Notes: generated from the sequence alone by a model not told the origin. DNA of 64,000 nucleotides from Clostridia bacterium (GCA_024403775.1 JAKSRE010000010.1:20733-84732), one strand, 5' to 3'. Shown: positions 42,533 to 52,498, counted from the first letter of the stretch. A program made the numbers and translations.

Positions 42533-42655
42533 GTCACAAAGAACCAAGCGTTTTTGTCACAAAAATTGTGACGTTCTGAGACATTCTTTGTGACGTCACA
42601 ACAAAAGGGCGAATTCGTCACAAAAATTGTGACGTTTGAAGGCATTCTTTGTGAC
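42533..42655. repeat. tandem pair of nested GTCACAA palindromes
   Basis: Copy A 42533-42594 has arms GTCACAAAGAA and TTCTTTGTGAC with the inner palindrome. Copy B 42595-42655 abuts it directly (GTGACGTCAC junction). The conserved TTTCAATCCAACTAGGTAAT follows, then a fragment AACAATCTCACCCATG (~42709) that looks like the terminator arm of a fourth, truncated small-RNA copy. Confidence 0.7.
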
Positions 42656-42781
42656 ACATGAGGTTTCAATCCAACTAGGTAATAATCAGAGTGTTTTTCG
42701 TGTAAAGAACAATCTCACCCATGTAATCCAGAGCAAAATTGGCGACTATCCTTTGTTTTTATTTTCGAAGAGTTTACCCTC

Positions 42782-42812
42782 AAAAAAGAAGCCACCCTCA
42801 AAGGATGACTTC
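42782..42812 (-). terminator. terminator of the beta-helix/InlB-repeat gene (minus strand)
   Basis: Minus strand: GAAGTCATCC pairs with GGGTGGCTTC (G-U pairs allowed), TTTGA loop, then TTTTTTG. It lies 24 bp after the stop. Confidence 0.8.
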
Positions 42813-42835
42813 TTGATGATTATCAATTATCTAAA

Positions 42836-45517
42836 TTATGTTTCCTTGCGGCGATTACTTCTTATAAGAATAGCAGAAGCCATAATCAAAAGAACTCCGC
42901 TTATCATAACAACACTATATTCAATATCCTCACCTGTTCTAGTTATTCCACTTCCTGCATTCATTGAAGGACGTGGAGTAGATGTTGGTGTAGAAGTAGG
43001 TGTTGAGGTTGGTATTGGTGTTGAAGATACGGCAATAGTAGGAGTTGATATTGGCGCATCTGTTACTTCAGGTGTAATTGTAACTTCAACAGTTGGTGTT
43101 GCTGAAGGTGTGGATATATCTGGTACTTCTGGTACCTCTGGATCTTCAGAATCACTAATACCACCTCCATCGACCATAGGAGTTTTGGTTGGAAGAGGAT
43201 CAGGAGTTGATTCAGGAGTTACCTCTGGTGTTACTTCTGGAGTATTCTCCGGTGTCACCTCAGGAGTTACCTCTGGCGTTGTTTCAGGTGTTGGATCTGG
43301 CTCTTTTTCTTTCCAACCTGCATAAAGAGTTATATCTGAAGTTACAGGTGTACTAAAATCATAAAGTGACTGACAAGTCGAATCAGTATACCAGCCAGTA
43401 AATTCATAGTTATCAGCAGTTAATTCGCCCGGATCTGTTGCAGTCTTACCAGTATCAACAACCTGATTTTGTGGACTTGTTCCATGTCCATTCTCATCAA
43501 AGCTAACATTAAAAGTATTCAAAGCCCATCCAGCATATAAAGTAATATCAGCTGTTACAGGGGTATTATCAAAGATATAGAGATTGTCACAAGTAGCTTC
43601 TGTATACCAACCAGTAAAAGTATATTCTGGATCAGTTATATCTTCTGGATTTGTTGCAAATGCATTCTTATTAACGGTTTGACTTTGAACAGTCACACCA
43701 TCAGCATGACCATTTGTATCAAAGCTAACGTTATATTTCTTGATTGTCCAACCAGCAAATAATGTGATATCAGATGTTACTGGTGTACTAAAATCAAACT
43801 TATTCTCACAAGTGTCTTCCTCATACCATCCAGTAAAATCATAATCGTTATCTGTCACACTACCTGGATTAGTAGCTGTTGTGTTAGCTACGATAGTCTC
43901 ATCTTTAGGTTTAGAAGCTTCATCACTATGTCCATTCAAATCATACTTAACTGTCACATAAACAGGATTAGCTGCAGCAATCAAAGGAACATATGTATTA
44001 TCTGCAGTCACTATAGACACGTAATCCTCAAAAAGAACTCTTTCTTCTGGTGTTTGATTTACATAACGATCATCCTCAACATCTTCATACCAGCCGTCAA
44101 TTTCTTTTCCTGTAACATCATCTGGCATGCCTAAGTAAGTTTCTTTCATAGAAACTATCTCATTTAAACTTACTGTAGAAAAAGCATCAATGTATATATC
44201 TGAAGCTTCATCAGAAGCTATATTATTTGCAATGACTGAATCAGTTACTGAAAGAGACTGCCTATTTGCTTCTGAACCTGCACCAATATAAATACCACCA
44301 CCATATGTTGAAACATTACCTGACAAAGTAGAGCCATTCATAACAACATTTGCATATCTGTCATAGATTGCCAAAGCACCACCAAGAAATCCTGATTCGT
44401 TTTCTGTAATTGTTGAATCACTAATAATTGTCTTGGTTCTAACCAGATTACACATGATAGCACCACCATATTCACCAGCTTCACAACTGCTGATTGTGGC
44501 ACCATTCAATCTTAAGCCAGCTGGACGTGCCAGTGTTTCTGGAACATCGTAAAAAACATTTCCAATCTGTGGCATTTGTACATAGAAACCACCAGCAAAA
44601 ATGCCACCTCCGGCAATATCAGCATAACAATTAGTGATTGTTCCCCCATTAATCTCTACTATACTGTCAAAGTAACCATAACCGTTATTTTTAAAATAGG
44701 CATTCATACTTGTGCATGCGGCAATAGCACCACCAATTGCACCGTTATTAGTGGTAGAAATGCCTGTAGCGGTACAATCACTGATTGTACCTCCATTCAT
44801 AATAAAAGCTCCGCCATTGGATAGGTAAATGCCACCACCAGCACAATTTGAAACTTTCCATCCATTATTAGTGTAATAATTTGTTCTAACGAAACAATCG
44901 GAAATTTCTCCGCCATTCATAGTGAATACTGAGCCATTTATGCAACCAATAGCTCCACCAAAGCAGTTAGAACCACCTTCTATTCCACAATTGGTAATAA
45001 GGCCACCATTCATATTAAATATCGAGCTGTCTCTCATGGTAACAGCACCGCCATAGTAGTTGTTACCGATACTATTTTTAAGTGTAACCTTGTCATTCAT
45101 ATTTAATGTGGCATTGGTTCCATTAAGATAAAACATACCAGGGCAATCATTACTCTTATTTCCAATAATAGTTAATGAAGATTCACCATCCCCAAGATTT
45201 ACCACAGCTCCGTTACTTATGCTAAATGCTAATCCGTTTCCAGAAGCAAATTGGATTATATGATTATTACCAATAATTGTAAGTGTTTTGTCACTTCCAG
45301 AAATAGTAAAACCACCAAAGTCAGAAATATCGGCATCGATAGAAATAATGTAATTACCTGCACCATTATAAATAATATCATTCTGTACATCTTTCATTTC
45401 TGAATTTGTCATTACATGATAAATAGTCTCACCATCTGCGCTGCTAATTATAGGTATAAGGCAACACACCATTACTACACTAAGTAGGGTGGACATCAGT
45501 CTCTTTAATCTAAACAT
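42836..45517 (-). CDS. surface beta-helix protein with three InlB-type repeats and C-terminal membrane anchor
   Basis: 893 residues; TTAGGAGGGATACT before the ATG on the minus strand. Signal peptide 1-27 (ISSADGE). Residues ~28-500 are a parallel beta-helix with repeated M-N-G-G-x-I-x-x-C and G-G-A-I/G-G-I-Y turns, as in polymorphic adhesin-type proteins. Three Listeria-Bacteroides repeats follow (each with F-x-G-W-Y and L-(F/Y)-A-G-W, ~520-725), then a TPEVTPE/TSTPT linker. The end is TRTGEDIEYS, a hydrophobic helix and SNRRKET. That resembles a sorting signal with a degenerate TRTGE instead of LPxTG, or simply a membrane anchor. It is the only large surface protein here on the minus strand and the only one without DUF4214. 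Confidence 0.85.
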   Translation of the reverse strand: MFRLKRLMSTLLSVVMVCCLIPIISSADGETIYHVMTNSEMKDVQNDIIYNGAGNYIISIDADISDFGGFTISGSDKTLTIIGNNHIIQFASGNGLAFSISNGAVVNLGDGESSLTIIGNKSNDCPGMFYLNGTNATLNMNDKVTLKNSIGNNYYGGAVTMRDSSIFNMNGGLITNCGIEGGSNCFGGAIGCINGSVFTMNGGEISDCFVRTNYYTNNGWKVSNCAGGGIYLSNGGAFIMNGGTISDCTATGISTTNNGAIGGAIAACTSMNAYFKNNGYGYFDSIVEINGGTITNCYADIAGGGIFAGGFYVQMPQIGNVFYDVPETLARPAGLRLNGATISSCEAGEYGGAIMCNLVRTKTIISDSTITENESGFLGGALAIYDRYANVVMNGSTLSGNVSTYGGGIYIGAGSEANRQSLSVTDSVIANNIASDEASDIYIDAFSTVSLNEIVSMKETYLGMPDDVTGKEIDGWYEDVEDDRYVNQTPEERVLFEDYVSIVTADNTYVPLIAAANPVYVTVKYDLNGHSDEASKPKDETIVANTTATNPGSVTDNDYDFTGWYEEDTCENKFDFSTPVTSDITLFAGWTIKKYNVSFDTNGHADGVTVQSQTVNKNAFATNPEDITDPEYTFTGWYTEATCDNLYIFDNTPVTADITLYAGWALNTFNVSFDENGHGTSPQNQVVDTGKTATDPGELTADNYEFTGWYTDSTCQSLYDFSTPVTSDITLYAGWKEKEPDPTPETTPEVTPEVTPENTPEVTPEVTPESTPDPLPTKTPMVDGGGISDSEDPEVPEVPDISTPSATPTVEVTITPEVTDAPISTPTIAVSSTPIPTSTPTSTPTSTPRPSMNAGSGITRTGEDIEYSVVMISGVLLIMASAILIRSNRRKET

Positions 45518-45732
45518 AGTATCCCTCCTAAAAAAATAGATAATAACCTAATTGTATTATCCACCTTTAAAAGACAAGTTAACACTTAACTTTGTTAAAT
45601 ATTTGTTAATTGATAAAATGAAATAGGAATAATAAGGTATTTGAAAGTGACTCTATTGACGAGGAACTCTTCTATCTGCCTACTTGTGGATGGAGTGCAG
45701 AGAATTCTTGATTATAGGGAAAGTTTCTTGTT

Positions 45733-45771
45733 GTAACAAAATTTTTGACGTTTGAAGGCATTCTTAGTGAC
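45733..45771. repeat. degenerate half of the GTCACAA palindrome element
   Basis: GTAACAAAATTTTTGACGTT followed by TGAAGGCATTCTTAGTGAC, matching the right half of the element at 42595 with several changes. The rest of the divergent gap 45518-45849 shows no gene; it should carry the minus-strand promoter but no clear -35/-10 pair was identified. Confidence 0.45.
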
Positions 45772-45849
45772 GCACTGGATACAACAAAGTCTATTAGGTT
45801 CTACTGAAGGAAGCAAAACATAGGGTTTGACACAACTTCATAAATATCA

Positions 45850-45899
45850 TTGATTTTTAAGCTGTATTCAATATATAATTCTAACTGCACATGAGTGCA
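45850..45899 (+). promoter_or_regulatory. promoter and TGCAC palindrome leader of the 45928 gene
   Basis: TTGATT (45850-45855), 18 bp, TATAAT (45874-45879), then TGCAC-ATGA-GTGCA (45886-45899) at the expected transcription start, then GGGGTATAAAGAAATGGAGAA. Same layout at 52449 and 55311. The palindrome position suggests an operator or a 5' mRNA hairpin. Confidence 0.65.
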
Positions 45900-45927
45900 T
45901 GGGGTATAAAGAAATGGAGAAATTAAT

Positions 45928-48273
45928 ATGAAATTTAAACGCTTAGTGGCGTCATTTTTGATGGGCGCGACTTTAGTTAGCGGTGTTAGTATGCCATTAA
46001 TTCTGGCTGATACTAATACTTATGCTTCAACTTTTAGTAGCATAGATTATGCTACAGCTTCAGTTAACATGGATGGCATCAAAGCTTTCGTAACAAGAAT
46101 GTATAAGGTATGCCTTGATAGAGCTCCAGAGGAAGACGGACTTAATGGCTGGGCACAAAAGTTAGCAAACAAAGAAGCAACTGGCTGTTCTGTAGCATAC
46201 GGTTTTGTATTCTCACCAGAGTTTATTGGAAAGAACCCAACAAACGAAGCATATGTAAACTATATGTATGATGCATTCTTTGGAAGAGAAGCAGATAGTG
46301 ACGGCTTTAAGTACTGGGTAGATCTTCTTAATAATGGAGCAAGTAAGGAATTTGTATTCTGTGGTTTTGCAAACTCACAGGAGTTTTCTAATTTGTGTAA
46401 TAACTATGGTGTAGTAAGAGGCTTTCACATTGAAGGCGAAGACTTTAACCGAATTGCACTTATAAACTTATTTGTAGAGAGACTTTATAATGTAGTCTTA
46501 AACAGAACATGTGATGAAGTAGGAATGCCAGGCTGGACAGTTAAGTTAAACAATCACGAAGAGTCAGGCTGTTCAGTAGCATATGGATTTGTATTTAGCC
46601 CAGAGTTTTTAAATAAGCATACATGTAACGATTGTTATGTAGAGATTTTATATAATGCATTTCTTGGAAGAAGTTCAGATACAAGTGGAAAATCTTCCTG
46701 GGTATCAATGCTTAATGAAGGCAAATCAAGAGAATTAGTATTTAATGGATTTGCAGGATCACCAGAATTCGCAGGAATCTGTAGTGAATATGGAATAGAG
46801 CCAGGAAGCTTAAGTACAGAAGGAACGACACATGCTGAGGGAACATGTACTATTTGTGGAAATACTAATAGTAACGGCTCTTCAAATGGCGGTGCTACAA
46901 ATAATGGAGGCTCTACTTCAGGAAATGACAGTTCCAATAACGGTTCAACAAACGGAAGTTCTTCTACAGGAAGCGGCAGCTCAAACTCAGGCTCAAATAA
47001 TGGTTCAACTAATAATGGTGGAACAACTGGAAACACAACTAATGGTAATACTGGTAGTACTACTCCAACTAGTACACCTACACCAATACCTTCATTAACC
47101 CCACCTACTAAGATTAGAGGTTTTTCTGTTGAAGGATTGCTTGAATCTGGATTAAACATATTTGGTAGTACTGATGAGGAGGATAGTCCAGCTGATGTAT
47201 ATTATATAGGTGATGATGGGTATCTTGTTACTGGCTGGATTTATATGCAAGAAAATGATTCGTGTTTGCAGTTGATTCCAGGATCAGTGGTAATTGCTTA
47301 TAGAACGAATCTACATAAAAATCGTACGTATTATTTTGATCCTATTACTGGTTGTGCATGTAAAGGATTAACAAAAATAGATGGTATATTTTATTATTTT
47401 GACGAGTCACAGGGATATTTAGTAACTTCTGATAATGATTGGAGTAAAGAAATCAAAAACGATGATAGTATTTATTTTGTTGATGAACAAGGTGTTGTTC
47501 AAACTGGTTGGGTAACTACTGGAAATGCAGCTTATAAGTATTATGTTGATAGCACAACACTACAACCTCTTACTGGCGGTTGGCACACAATAGATAATAA
47601 GGATTATTACTTTTTTGACTCTGGAAATTTGTGTATTTATGGCATAAGAATTCTTGATGGAAAATATTATTATTTCTTTTCAGATGGAAGCCATACAACA
47701 GATATTCATCCAGGTTGGAATATTTTGGGAGGTCAGAGGTATTACATCATCTCTGATACTGAATACATATACCCAAGCTGGATATTTTCCAACACATATC
47801 ACTTACATTCCGGTGATAATAGTTATGATTTAAATGGATTAGTAGAGATAGGTGATAAAAAATACTATTTTATTGATTGTAAAATGCAGTTTGGCTGGCA
47901 GCAGATTGATAAACAATGGTACTACTTTAACGAAGATGGCTCAATGGTTACTTATAACTGGATTAAAGATGATGGTAGTTGGTATTACTTCAATAAAGAA
48001 GGCATTATGGAACAAACGAAGTGGGTACAGTGGGAAAATAACTGGTATTATCTTAATCCTAATGGAACTATGAAGATAGGCTGGCATAAATATAGTGATG
48101 GTCGTTATTCATATCTAAAGCCAAACGGAATTGCCTGTATGGCTGAGTTCTACGAAGTAGATGGTAAATGGTATTATTTTGATGCGGAAGGATACATGGC
48201 AACTAAGGACGTTACTGTTGATGGCAAGACTTATATCATTAGTTCTAATGGCGTAGTATCTAACTATAAATAA
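45928..48273 (+). CDS. DUF4214 / CW-repeat cell-wall-binding protein
   Basis: 781 residues; AATGGAGAAATTAAT before the ATG. Signal peptide 1-~27 (ILADTNTY). Two DUF4214 pairs (~48-295), HAEGTCTICG, Gly/Ser/Asn-rich then Thr/Pro linker (~312-385). About twelve CW-type repeats follow, regular only near the C-terminus (GWQQIDKQWYYFNEDGSM). It ends in ISSNGVVSNYK without the NVTINGxTYG cap. The first ~983 bp appear identical to the 52527 gene. The next CW gene starts 18 bp after the stop with no promoter between, so the two form an operon. Confidence 0.88.
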   Translation: MKFKRLVASFLMGATLVSGVSMPLILADTNTYASTFSSIDYATASVNMDGIKAFVTRMYKVCLDRAPEEDGLNGWAQKLANKEATGCSVAYGFVFSPEFIGKNPTNEAYVNYMYDAFFGREADSDGFKYWVDLLNNGASKEFVFCGFANSQEFSNLCNNYGVVRGFHIEGEDFNRIALINLFVERLYNVVLNRTCDEVGMPGWTVKLNNHEESGCSVAYGFVFSPEFLNKHTCNDCYVEILYNAFLGRSSDTSGKSSWVSMLNEGKSRELVFNGFAGSPEFAGICSEYGIEPGSLSTEGTTHAEGTCTICGNTNSNGSSNGGATNNGGSTSGNDSSNNGSTNGSSSTGSGSSNSGSNNGSTNNGGTTGNTTNGNTGSTTPTSTPTPIPSLTPPTKIRGFSVEGLLESGLNIFGSTDEEDSPADVYYIGDDGYLVTGWIYMQENDSCLQLIPGSVVIAYRTNLHKNRTYYFDPITGCACKGLTKIDGIFYYFDESQGYLVTSDNDWSKEIKNDDSIYFVDEQGVVQTGWVTTGNAAYKYYVDSTTLQPLTGGWHTIDNKDYYFFDSGNLCIYGIRILDGKYYYFFSDGSHTTDIHPGWNILGGQRYYIISDTEYIYPSWIFSNTYHLHSGDNSYDLNGLVEIGDKKYYFIDCKMQFGWQQIDKQWYYFNEDGSMVTYNWIKDDGSWYYFNKEGIMEQTKWVQWENNWYYLNPNGTMKIGWHKYSDGRYSYLKPNGIACMAEFYEVDGKWYYFDAEGYMATKDVTVDGKTYIISSNGVVSNYK

Positions 48274-48291
48274 CGAAATGGAGAATTTAAT

Positions 48292-50802
48292 ATGAAATTT
48301 AAGCGCTTAGTAGCGTCTTTTTTGATGGGCGCGACTTTGGTAAGCGGTGTTAGTGTGCCAGTAATTTTTGCTGATACTAATACTTATGCATCTACTTTTG
48401 CTGAAATTAACTATTCTTCCTCACAAGTAAATATGGATGGTATCAAGGCATTCGTTACAAGAATGTATAAGGTGTGTCTTGATAGAGAGCCAGAAGAAGA
48501 AGGACTTAATGGCTGGGCACAAAAGCTTGCCCAAAAGGAAGCAACTGGCTGTTCAGTAGCTTATGGTTTTGTTTTCTCACCAGAGTTTATTGGTAAAAAT
48601 CCAACAAACGAAGCCTTTGTAAATTATATGTATGACGCTTTCTTTGGACGTACCCCAGATGAAGGTGGATTTAAGTACTGGGTAGATTATCTTAATAACG
48701 GAGCTACTAAAGAGTCTGTATTTTGTGGTTTTGCAAACTCACAGGAGTTTTCTAACCTCTGCAGTAACTATGGTGTAGTAAGAGGTTTTCACATTGAAGG
48801 TGAAGACTTTAACAGAATTGCACTTATAAATCTATTCGTAGAAAGACTATATAACGTAGTCTTAGACAGAACATGTGATGAAGTAGGAATGCCAGGCTGG
48901 ACAGTAAAACTAAATAGTCACGAAGAGTCAGGCTGTTCAGTAGCATATGGATTTGTATTTAGTCCAGAGTTTTTAAATAAGCATACATGTAACGATTGTT
49001 ATGTAGAGATTTTATATAATGCATTTCTTGGAAGAAGTTCAGATACAAGTGGAAAATCTTCCTGGGTATCAATGCTTAATGAAGGCAAATCAAGAGAATT
49101 AGTATTTAATGGATTTGCAGGATCACCAGAATTCGCAGGAATCTGTAGTGAATATGGAATAGAGCCAGGAAGCTTAAGTACAGAAGGAACGACACATGCT
49201 GAGGGAACATGTACTATTTGTGGAAATACTAATAGTAACGGCTCTTCAAATGGCGGTGCTACAAATAATGGAGGCTCTACTTCAGGAAATGACAGTTCCA
49301 ATAACGGTTCAACAAACGGAAGTTCTTCTACAGGAAGCGGCAGCTCAAACTCAGGCTCAAATAATGGTTCAACTAATAATGGTGGAACAACTGGAAACAC
49401 AACTAATGGTAATACTGGTAGTACTACTCCAACTAGTACACCTACATCAACTACATATCCGAGATTAACTCCGCCAACAAAAATTGGAGATATATCTTTC
49501 AAAGGTACATTTGAATCTGGATTTTATACCGTCACTATAGAGAGATGCATAATATATGATGGAATGTATGAATTTGATAATTATATGTTCTATGTAGATG
49601 AAGATGGTTTTTTGATAACTGGATGGGTTGATATTGACGATGATTATGAGACCACAGTTTATTTTAAGAGGAGCGATGGTGAGGTTTATATAGAAACCAA
49701 AACAATTCCTGTTGATGAGGACGGTATAACTTTATATTTTGATCCAGATACTGGTTTAGCTTGTGATGGCTTAACAGAGATAGATGATGAATTTTACTAT
49801 TTTATTAATTTTAATCTAGCAACAGGTAAGAATTTTAGTACTGTGTTTTATACAGGAAAGGACCATTGCTTCTTTGTAGATGAGCAAGGTATAGTACAAA
49901 CTAGCGGATGGCAAATGGACGATTGGCATAATAAATATTATGTTGATAGTTCTACACATGAAACAGTAACTGGTTGGCAAGATATTGATGGCAATACATA
50001 TTATTTTGATGAATTCGGGTGCATGCGTACCGGTGATATAAAAATAGATTCAACTTATTATTTTTTTAATTCAGATGGAATACTCCAAACGCAACCGGGA
50101 TGGTACATTGTCGGTATAAAGAGGTTTTATTTAGATAATGATGGCAAGCTTGTAACTGGTTGGCAGACGATAGATGGAAAGAAATACTATTTTAATAGAA
50201 ATGCATTGACTGGTTTAGTGCATTTTAGTGATAACCGTTATAGATACTTTGATGATAATGGTGTCATGCAAACAAATTGTTGGTGTTATGGATATAATGT
50301 AAATGGTAAATGGGGTTGTTATTATGTTGATTCTGATGGAAAGACAGTTAAAGATTGGCAGACAATAGGTGGAAAAAAATACTATTTTAATTCCGACTGC
50401 ATGGTGCAGTTTGGATGGCTAACACTTGATACTGGTAAATACTACTTTGATTCTCATGCTGCAATGCAAACAGGTTGGCAGCAGATAGAAGGTGAATGGT
50501 ACTACTTTAACGAAGATGGTTCTATGGTTGCGGATGATTGGATTCCACATAAAGGTAAATGGTGCTACCTTAAAGAAGATGGCATAATGGCACAATCTAA
50601 ATGGATACAGTGGAAAAGCAATTGGTACTATATTGATGATGAGGGATATATGGCAACAGGAGAAAGAACAATAAATGGTGTTAAATACTATTTTTATACC
50701 AAGGCTGATGAAGACGTATACGAAGGTGCTTCTGAAGGTGCCATGGCAAAGAATGTAACCATTAATGGCATTACCTATGGTGCTAATGGAAAGGGACAGT
50801 AA
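48292..50802 (+). CDS. DUF4214 / CW-repeat cell-wall-binding protein, second gene of operon
   Basis: 836 residues; AATGGAGAATTTAAT before the ATG. Signal peptide 1-~27 (IFADTNTY), two DUF4214 pairs (~48-295), CTICG, Gly/Ser/Asn linker (~312-385), then ~15 CW-type repeats and the closing MAKNVTINGITYGANGKGQ. About 478 bp covering the last DUF4214 module and the linker (48969-49446) match 46605-47082 of the upstream neighbour; on both sides the two genes differ. That is the signature of gene conversion. No promoter or palindrome of its own was seen. Confidence 0.88.
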   Translation: MKFKRLVASFLMGATLVSGVSVPVIFADTNTYASTFAEINYSSSQVNMDGIKAFVTRMYKVCLDREPEEEGLNGWAQKLAQKEATGCSVAYGFVFSPEFIGKNPTNEAFVNYMYDAFFGRTPDEGGFKYWVDYLNNGATKESVFCGFANSQEFSNLCSNYGVVRGFHIEGEDFNRIALINLFVERLYNVVLDRTCDEVGMPGWTVKLNSHEESGCSVAYGFVFSPEFLNKHTCNDCYVEILYNAFLGRSSDTSGKSSWVSMLNEGKSRELVFNGFAGSPEFAGICSEYGIEPGSLSTEGTTHAEGTCTICGNTNSNGSSNGGATNNGGSTSGNDSSNNGSTNGSSSTGSGSSNSGSNNGSTNNGGTTGNTTNGNTGSTTPTSTPTSTTYPRLTPPTKIGDISFKGTFESGFYTVTIERCIIYDGMYEFDNYMFYVDEDGFLITGWVDIDDDYETTVYFKRSDGEVYIETKTIPVDEDGITLYFDPDTGLACDGLTEIDDEFYYFINFNLATGKNFSTVFYTGKDHCFFVDEQGIVQTSGWQMDDWHNKYYVDSSTHETVTGWQDIDGNTYYFDEFGCMRTGDIKIDSTYYFFNSDGILQTQPGWYIVGIKRFYLDNDGKLVTGWQTIDGKKYYFNRNALTGLVHFSDNRYRYFDDNGVMQTNCWCYGYNVNGKWGCYYVDSDGKTVKDWQTIGGKKYYFNSDCMVQFGWLTLDTGKYYFDSHAAMQTGWQQIEGEWYYFNEDGSMVADDWIPHKGKWCYLKEDGIMAQSKWIQWKSNWYYIDDEGYMATGERTINGVKYYFYTKADEDVYEGASEGAMAKNVTINGITYGANGKGQ

Positions 50803-50844
50803 GACTGATAGAATACTGTAATTAAAATTTTGGCGAACAAGTTG

Positions 50845-50890
50845 CAGCGTAACGAGAGATGTGGAACTCTAGTTGCGCTGTTCTTTTGTT
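50845..50890 (+). terminator. terminator of the 45928-48292 operon
   Basis: CAGCGTAACGAGAG pairs with CTCTAGTTGCGCTG (two mismatches/wobbles) followed by TTCTTTTG. Confidence 0.65.
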
Positions 50891-51103
50891 ATGGAAACAA
50901 TTCGAGCACAACAGTGTGTTTGAACTGTATTCGGTGATTTCAAATTAAATGCCAGAACATATAAAGTCTGATTTATCTTAGTTGAGTGAAGAATTGTGAC
51001 TGTTACGGCAAAAATATTCATTGATTCTGGTAATGGGAAATGCTATTATGCAAGTGAAGAAAAATGCCGTATGCGTCACAAAAATTCAACTGGAGGGATA
51101 GTT

Positions 51104-52345
51104 GTGGAAATCAAGAGAGACAAATACCTAAATCAGCTTATCGAGAAAAGAAAAGACGGAATGATTAAGGTAATAACAGGGATTCGAAGATGTGGAAAAT
51201 CATATCTCCTAGATCCACTATATAAAAACTATTTATTAGAAGATGGTGTTTCTCCAGATCACATTATCAAATTTGAACTCGATCGTGCAATTAATATGAA
51301 ATATCATTCTAATCCCGAAATGTTGGAAAGAGATATTTTGGATTTACTGAAGGATGATGAAACTTACTATGTAATACTCGACGAGATTCAACTGGTTGAA
51401 AGATTTGAGTTTGTTGTCAGCGGTTTATTGCATGAACCCAACATTGATATTTATATTACGGGAAGCAACTCTAAGTTTTTATCTACGGATATTATTACAG
51501 AGTTCAGAGGAAGAGGTGAGCAGATTCATGTGAATGCACTCTCTTTTGCAGAATTTTATCCAGTATCTGGGCAGGAAAAATTTGATGCATGGAATGAATA
51601 TCTGACTTATGGTGGCATGCCACTGATAGTATCAAAGAGAAGTGATGCAGAAAAATCATCTTATTTAAAAGAACTATTTGAACAGACATATATTTCAGAT
51701 ATAGTGGAGCGAAATCACATTAAACGTTTAGACATTATGGATGCAATCGTAAACATATTGGCCTCCTCTGTAGGCTCCCTAACAAATCCACAAAAAGTAT
51801 TTGAAACCTTTAAGAGCAATGGCGAGAAGGAATTATCATTAAATACTGTAAATTCTTACATTTCTTTTTTAGAAGATGCGTTTATTGTAAAAAAGGCGCT
51901 CCGTTTTGATGTAAAAGGAAGAAAATATATCAATACACCTCAGAAATACTATTTCTCGGATTTGGGACTTAGGAATGCTAGACTAAATTTTAGACAGCAG
52001 GAAGAATCTCATTTAATGGAAAACGCAATATATAATGAGTTGATTATGAGAGGTTTCAATGTTGATGTGGGAGTAGTGGAAATAAGAGAAGGAAACAAAC
52101 GAATTCAGACAGAGGTTGACTTCGTTTGCAATCTTGGAGGAAATAGATATTACATTCAATCTGCATTAAATTTGGCAACACCTGAAAAAACGCTTCAGGA
52201 ATCCAGATCGTTGAACCATATTCCTGATAATTTTAAGAAAATAATAGTGGTCAAGGATTATATTAAACCATGGAAAACAGAGGAAGGAATTCTTGTTTTA
52301 GGAATAATAGATTTCTTATTAAATGAAGCAAGCATTGATAAGTAA
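51104..52345 (+). CDS. AAA-type ATPase with DUF4143 domain
   Basis: 413 residues from the GTG six bases after GGAGGG; the frame is open upstream to 50996 but lacks a ribosome site there. N-terminal ATPase: Walker A GIRRCGKSYLL (~24-34), Walker B YVILDEIQ (~90), sensor-like ITGSNSKFLS. The C-terminal DUF4143 part (~200-330) is followed by a small nuclease-like end (NAIYNELIMRG, TEVDFVCN). This family (AAA_14/DUF4143) is common in gut anaerobes. Proposed roles include DNA-related or defence functions, but none is established. It interrupts a run of CW-repeat genes and has no partner gene. The gap 50803-51103 otherwise holds only the terminator. Confidence 0.88.
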   Translation: MEIKRDKYLNQLIEKRKDGMIKVITGIRRCGKSYLLDPLYKNYLLEDGVSPDHIIKFELDRAINMKYHSNPEMLERDILDLLKDDETYYVILDEIQLVERFEFVVSGLLHEPNIDIYITGSNSKFLSTDIITEFRGRGEQIHVNALSFAEFYPVSGQEKFDAWNEYLTYGGMPLIVSKRSDAEKSSYLKELFEQTYISDIVERNHIKRLDIMDAIVNILASSVGSLTNPQKVFETFKSNGEKELSLNTVNSYISFLEDAFIVKKALRFDVKGRKYINTPQKYYFSDLGLRNARLNFRQQEESHLMENAIYNELIMRGFNVDVGVVEIREGNKRIQTEVDFVCNLGGNRYYIQSALNLATPEKTLQESRSLNHIPDNFKKIIVVKDYIKPWKTEEGILVLGIIDFLLNEASIDK

Positions 52346-52448
52346 AAAGATGGCAGATATAGCTCCTTTTCTTATCGAAAAGCTGATGCTAAGATTAATC
52401 ATCTCTTTAAAATTATGTGTTTTAATTTACTGAAATTCATAAATTACA

Positions 52449-52498
52449 TTGATTTTTAAACTGTATTCAATATATAATTCTAACTGCACATAAGTGCA
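52449..52498 (+). promoter_or_regulatory. promoter and TGCAC palindrome leader of the 52527 gene
   Basis: TTGATT (52449-52454), 18 bp, TATAAT (52473-52478), TGCAC-ATAA-GTGCA (52485-52498), then GGAGTATAAAGAAATGGAGAA. It differs from the 45850 leader at three positions, while the following 983 bp of coding sequence show no difference. Confidence 0.65.

Noticed and set aside
42636..43325. 229-codon plus-strand frame rich in GV and ST repeats
   Set aside because: It is the antisense of the TPEVTPE linker of the minus-strand surface protein; low-complexity mirror, no ribosome site.
46635..47159. Minus-strand frames opposite the CW-gene linkers (also 48999-49502 and 53234-53581)
   Set aside because: Mirror frames of the Gly/Ser/Asn linker; they recur only because the linker DNA is duplicated.
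50996..51103. Upstream extension of the DUF4143 ATPase
   Set aside because: No ribosome site; GTG at 51104 follows GGAGGG and gives the normal N-terminus of the family.
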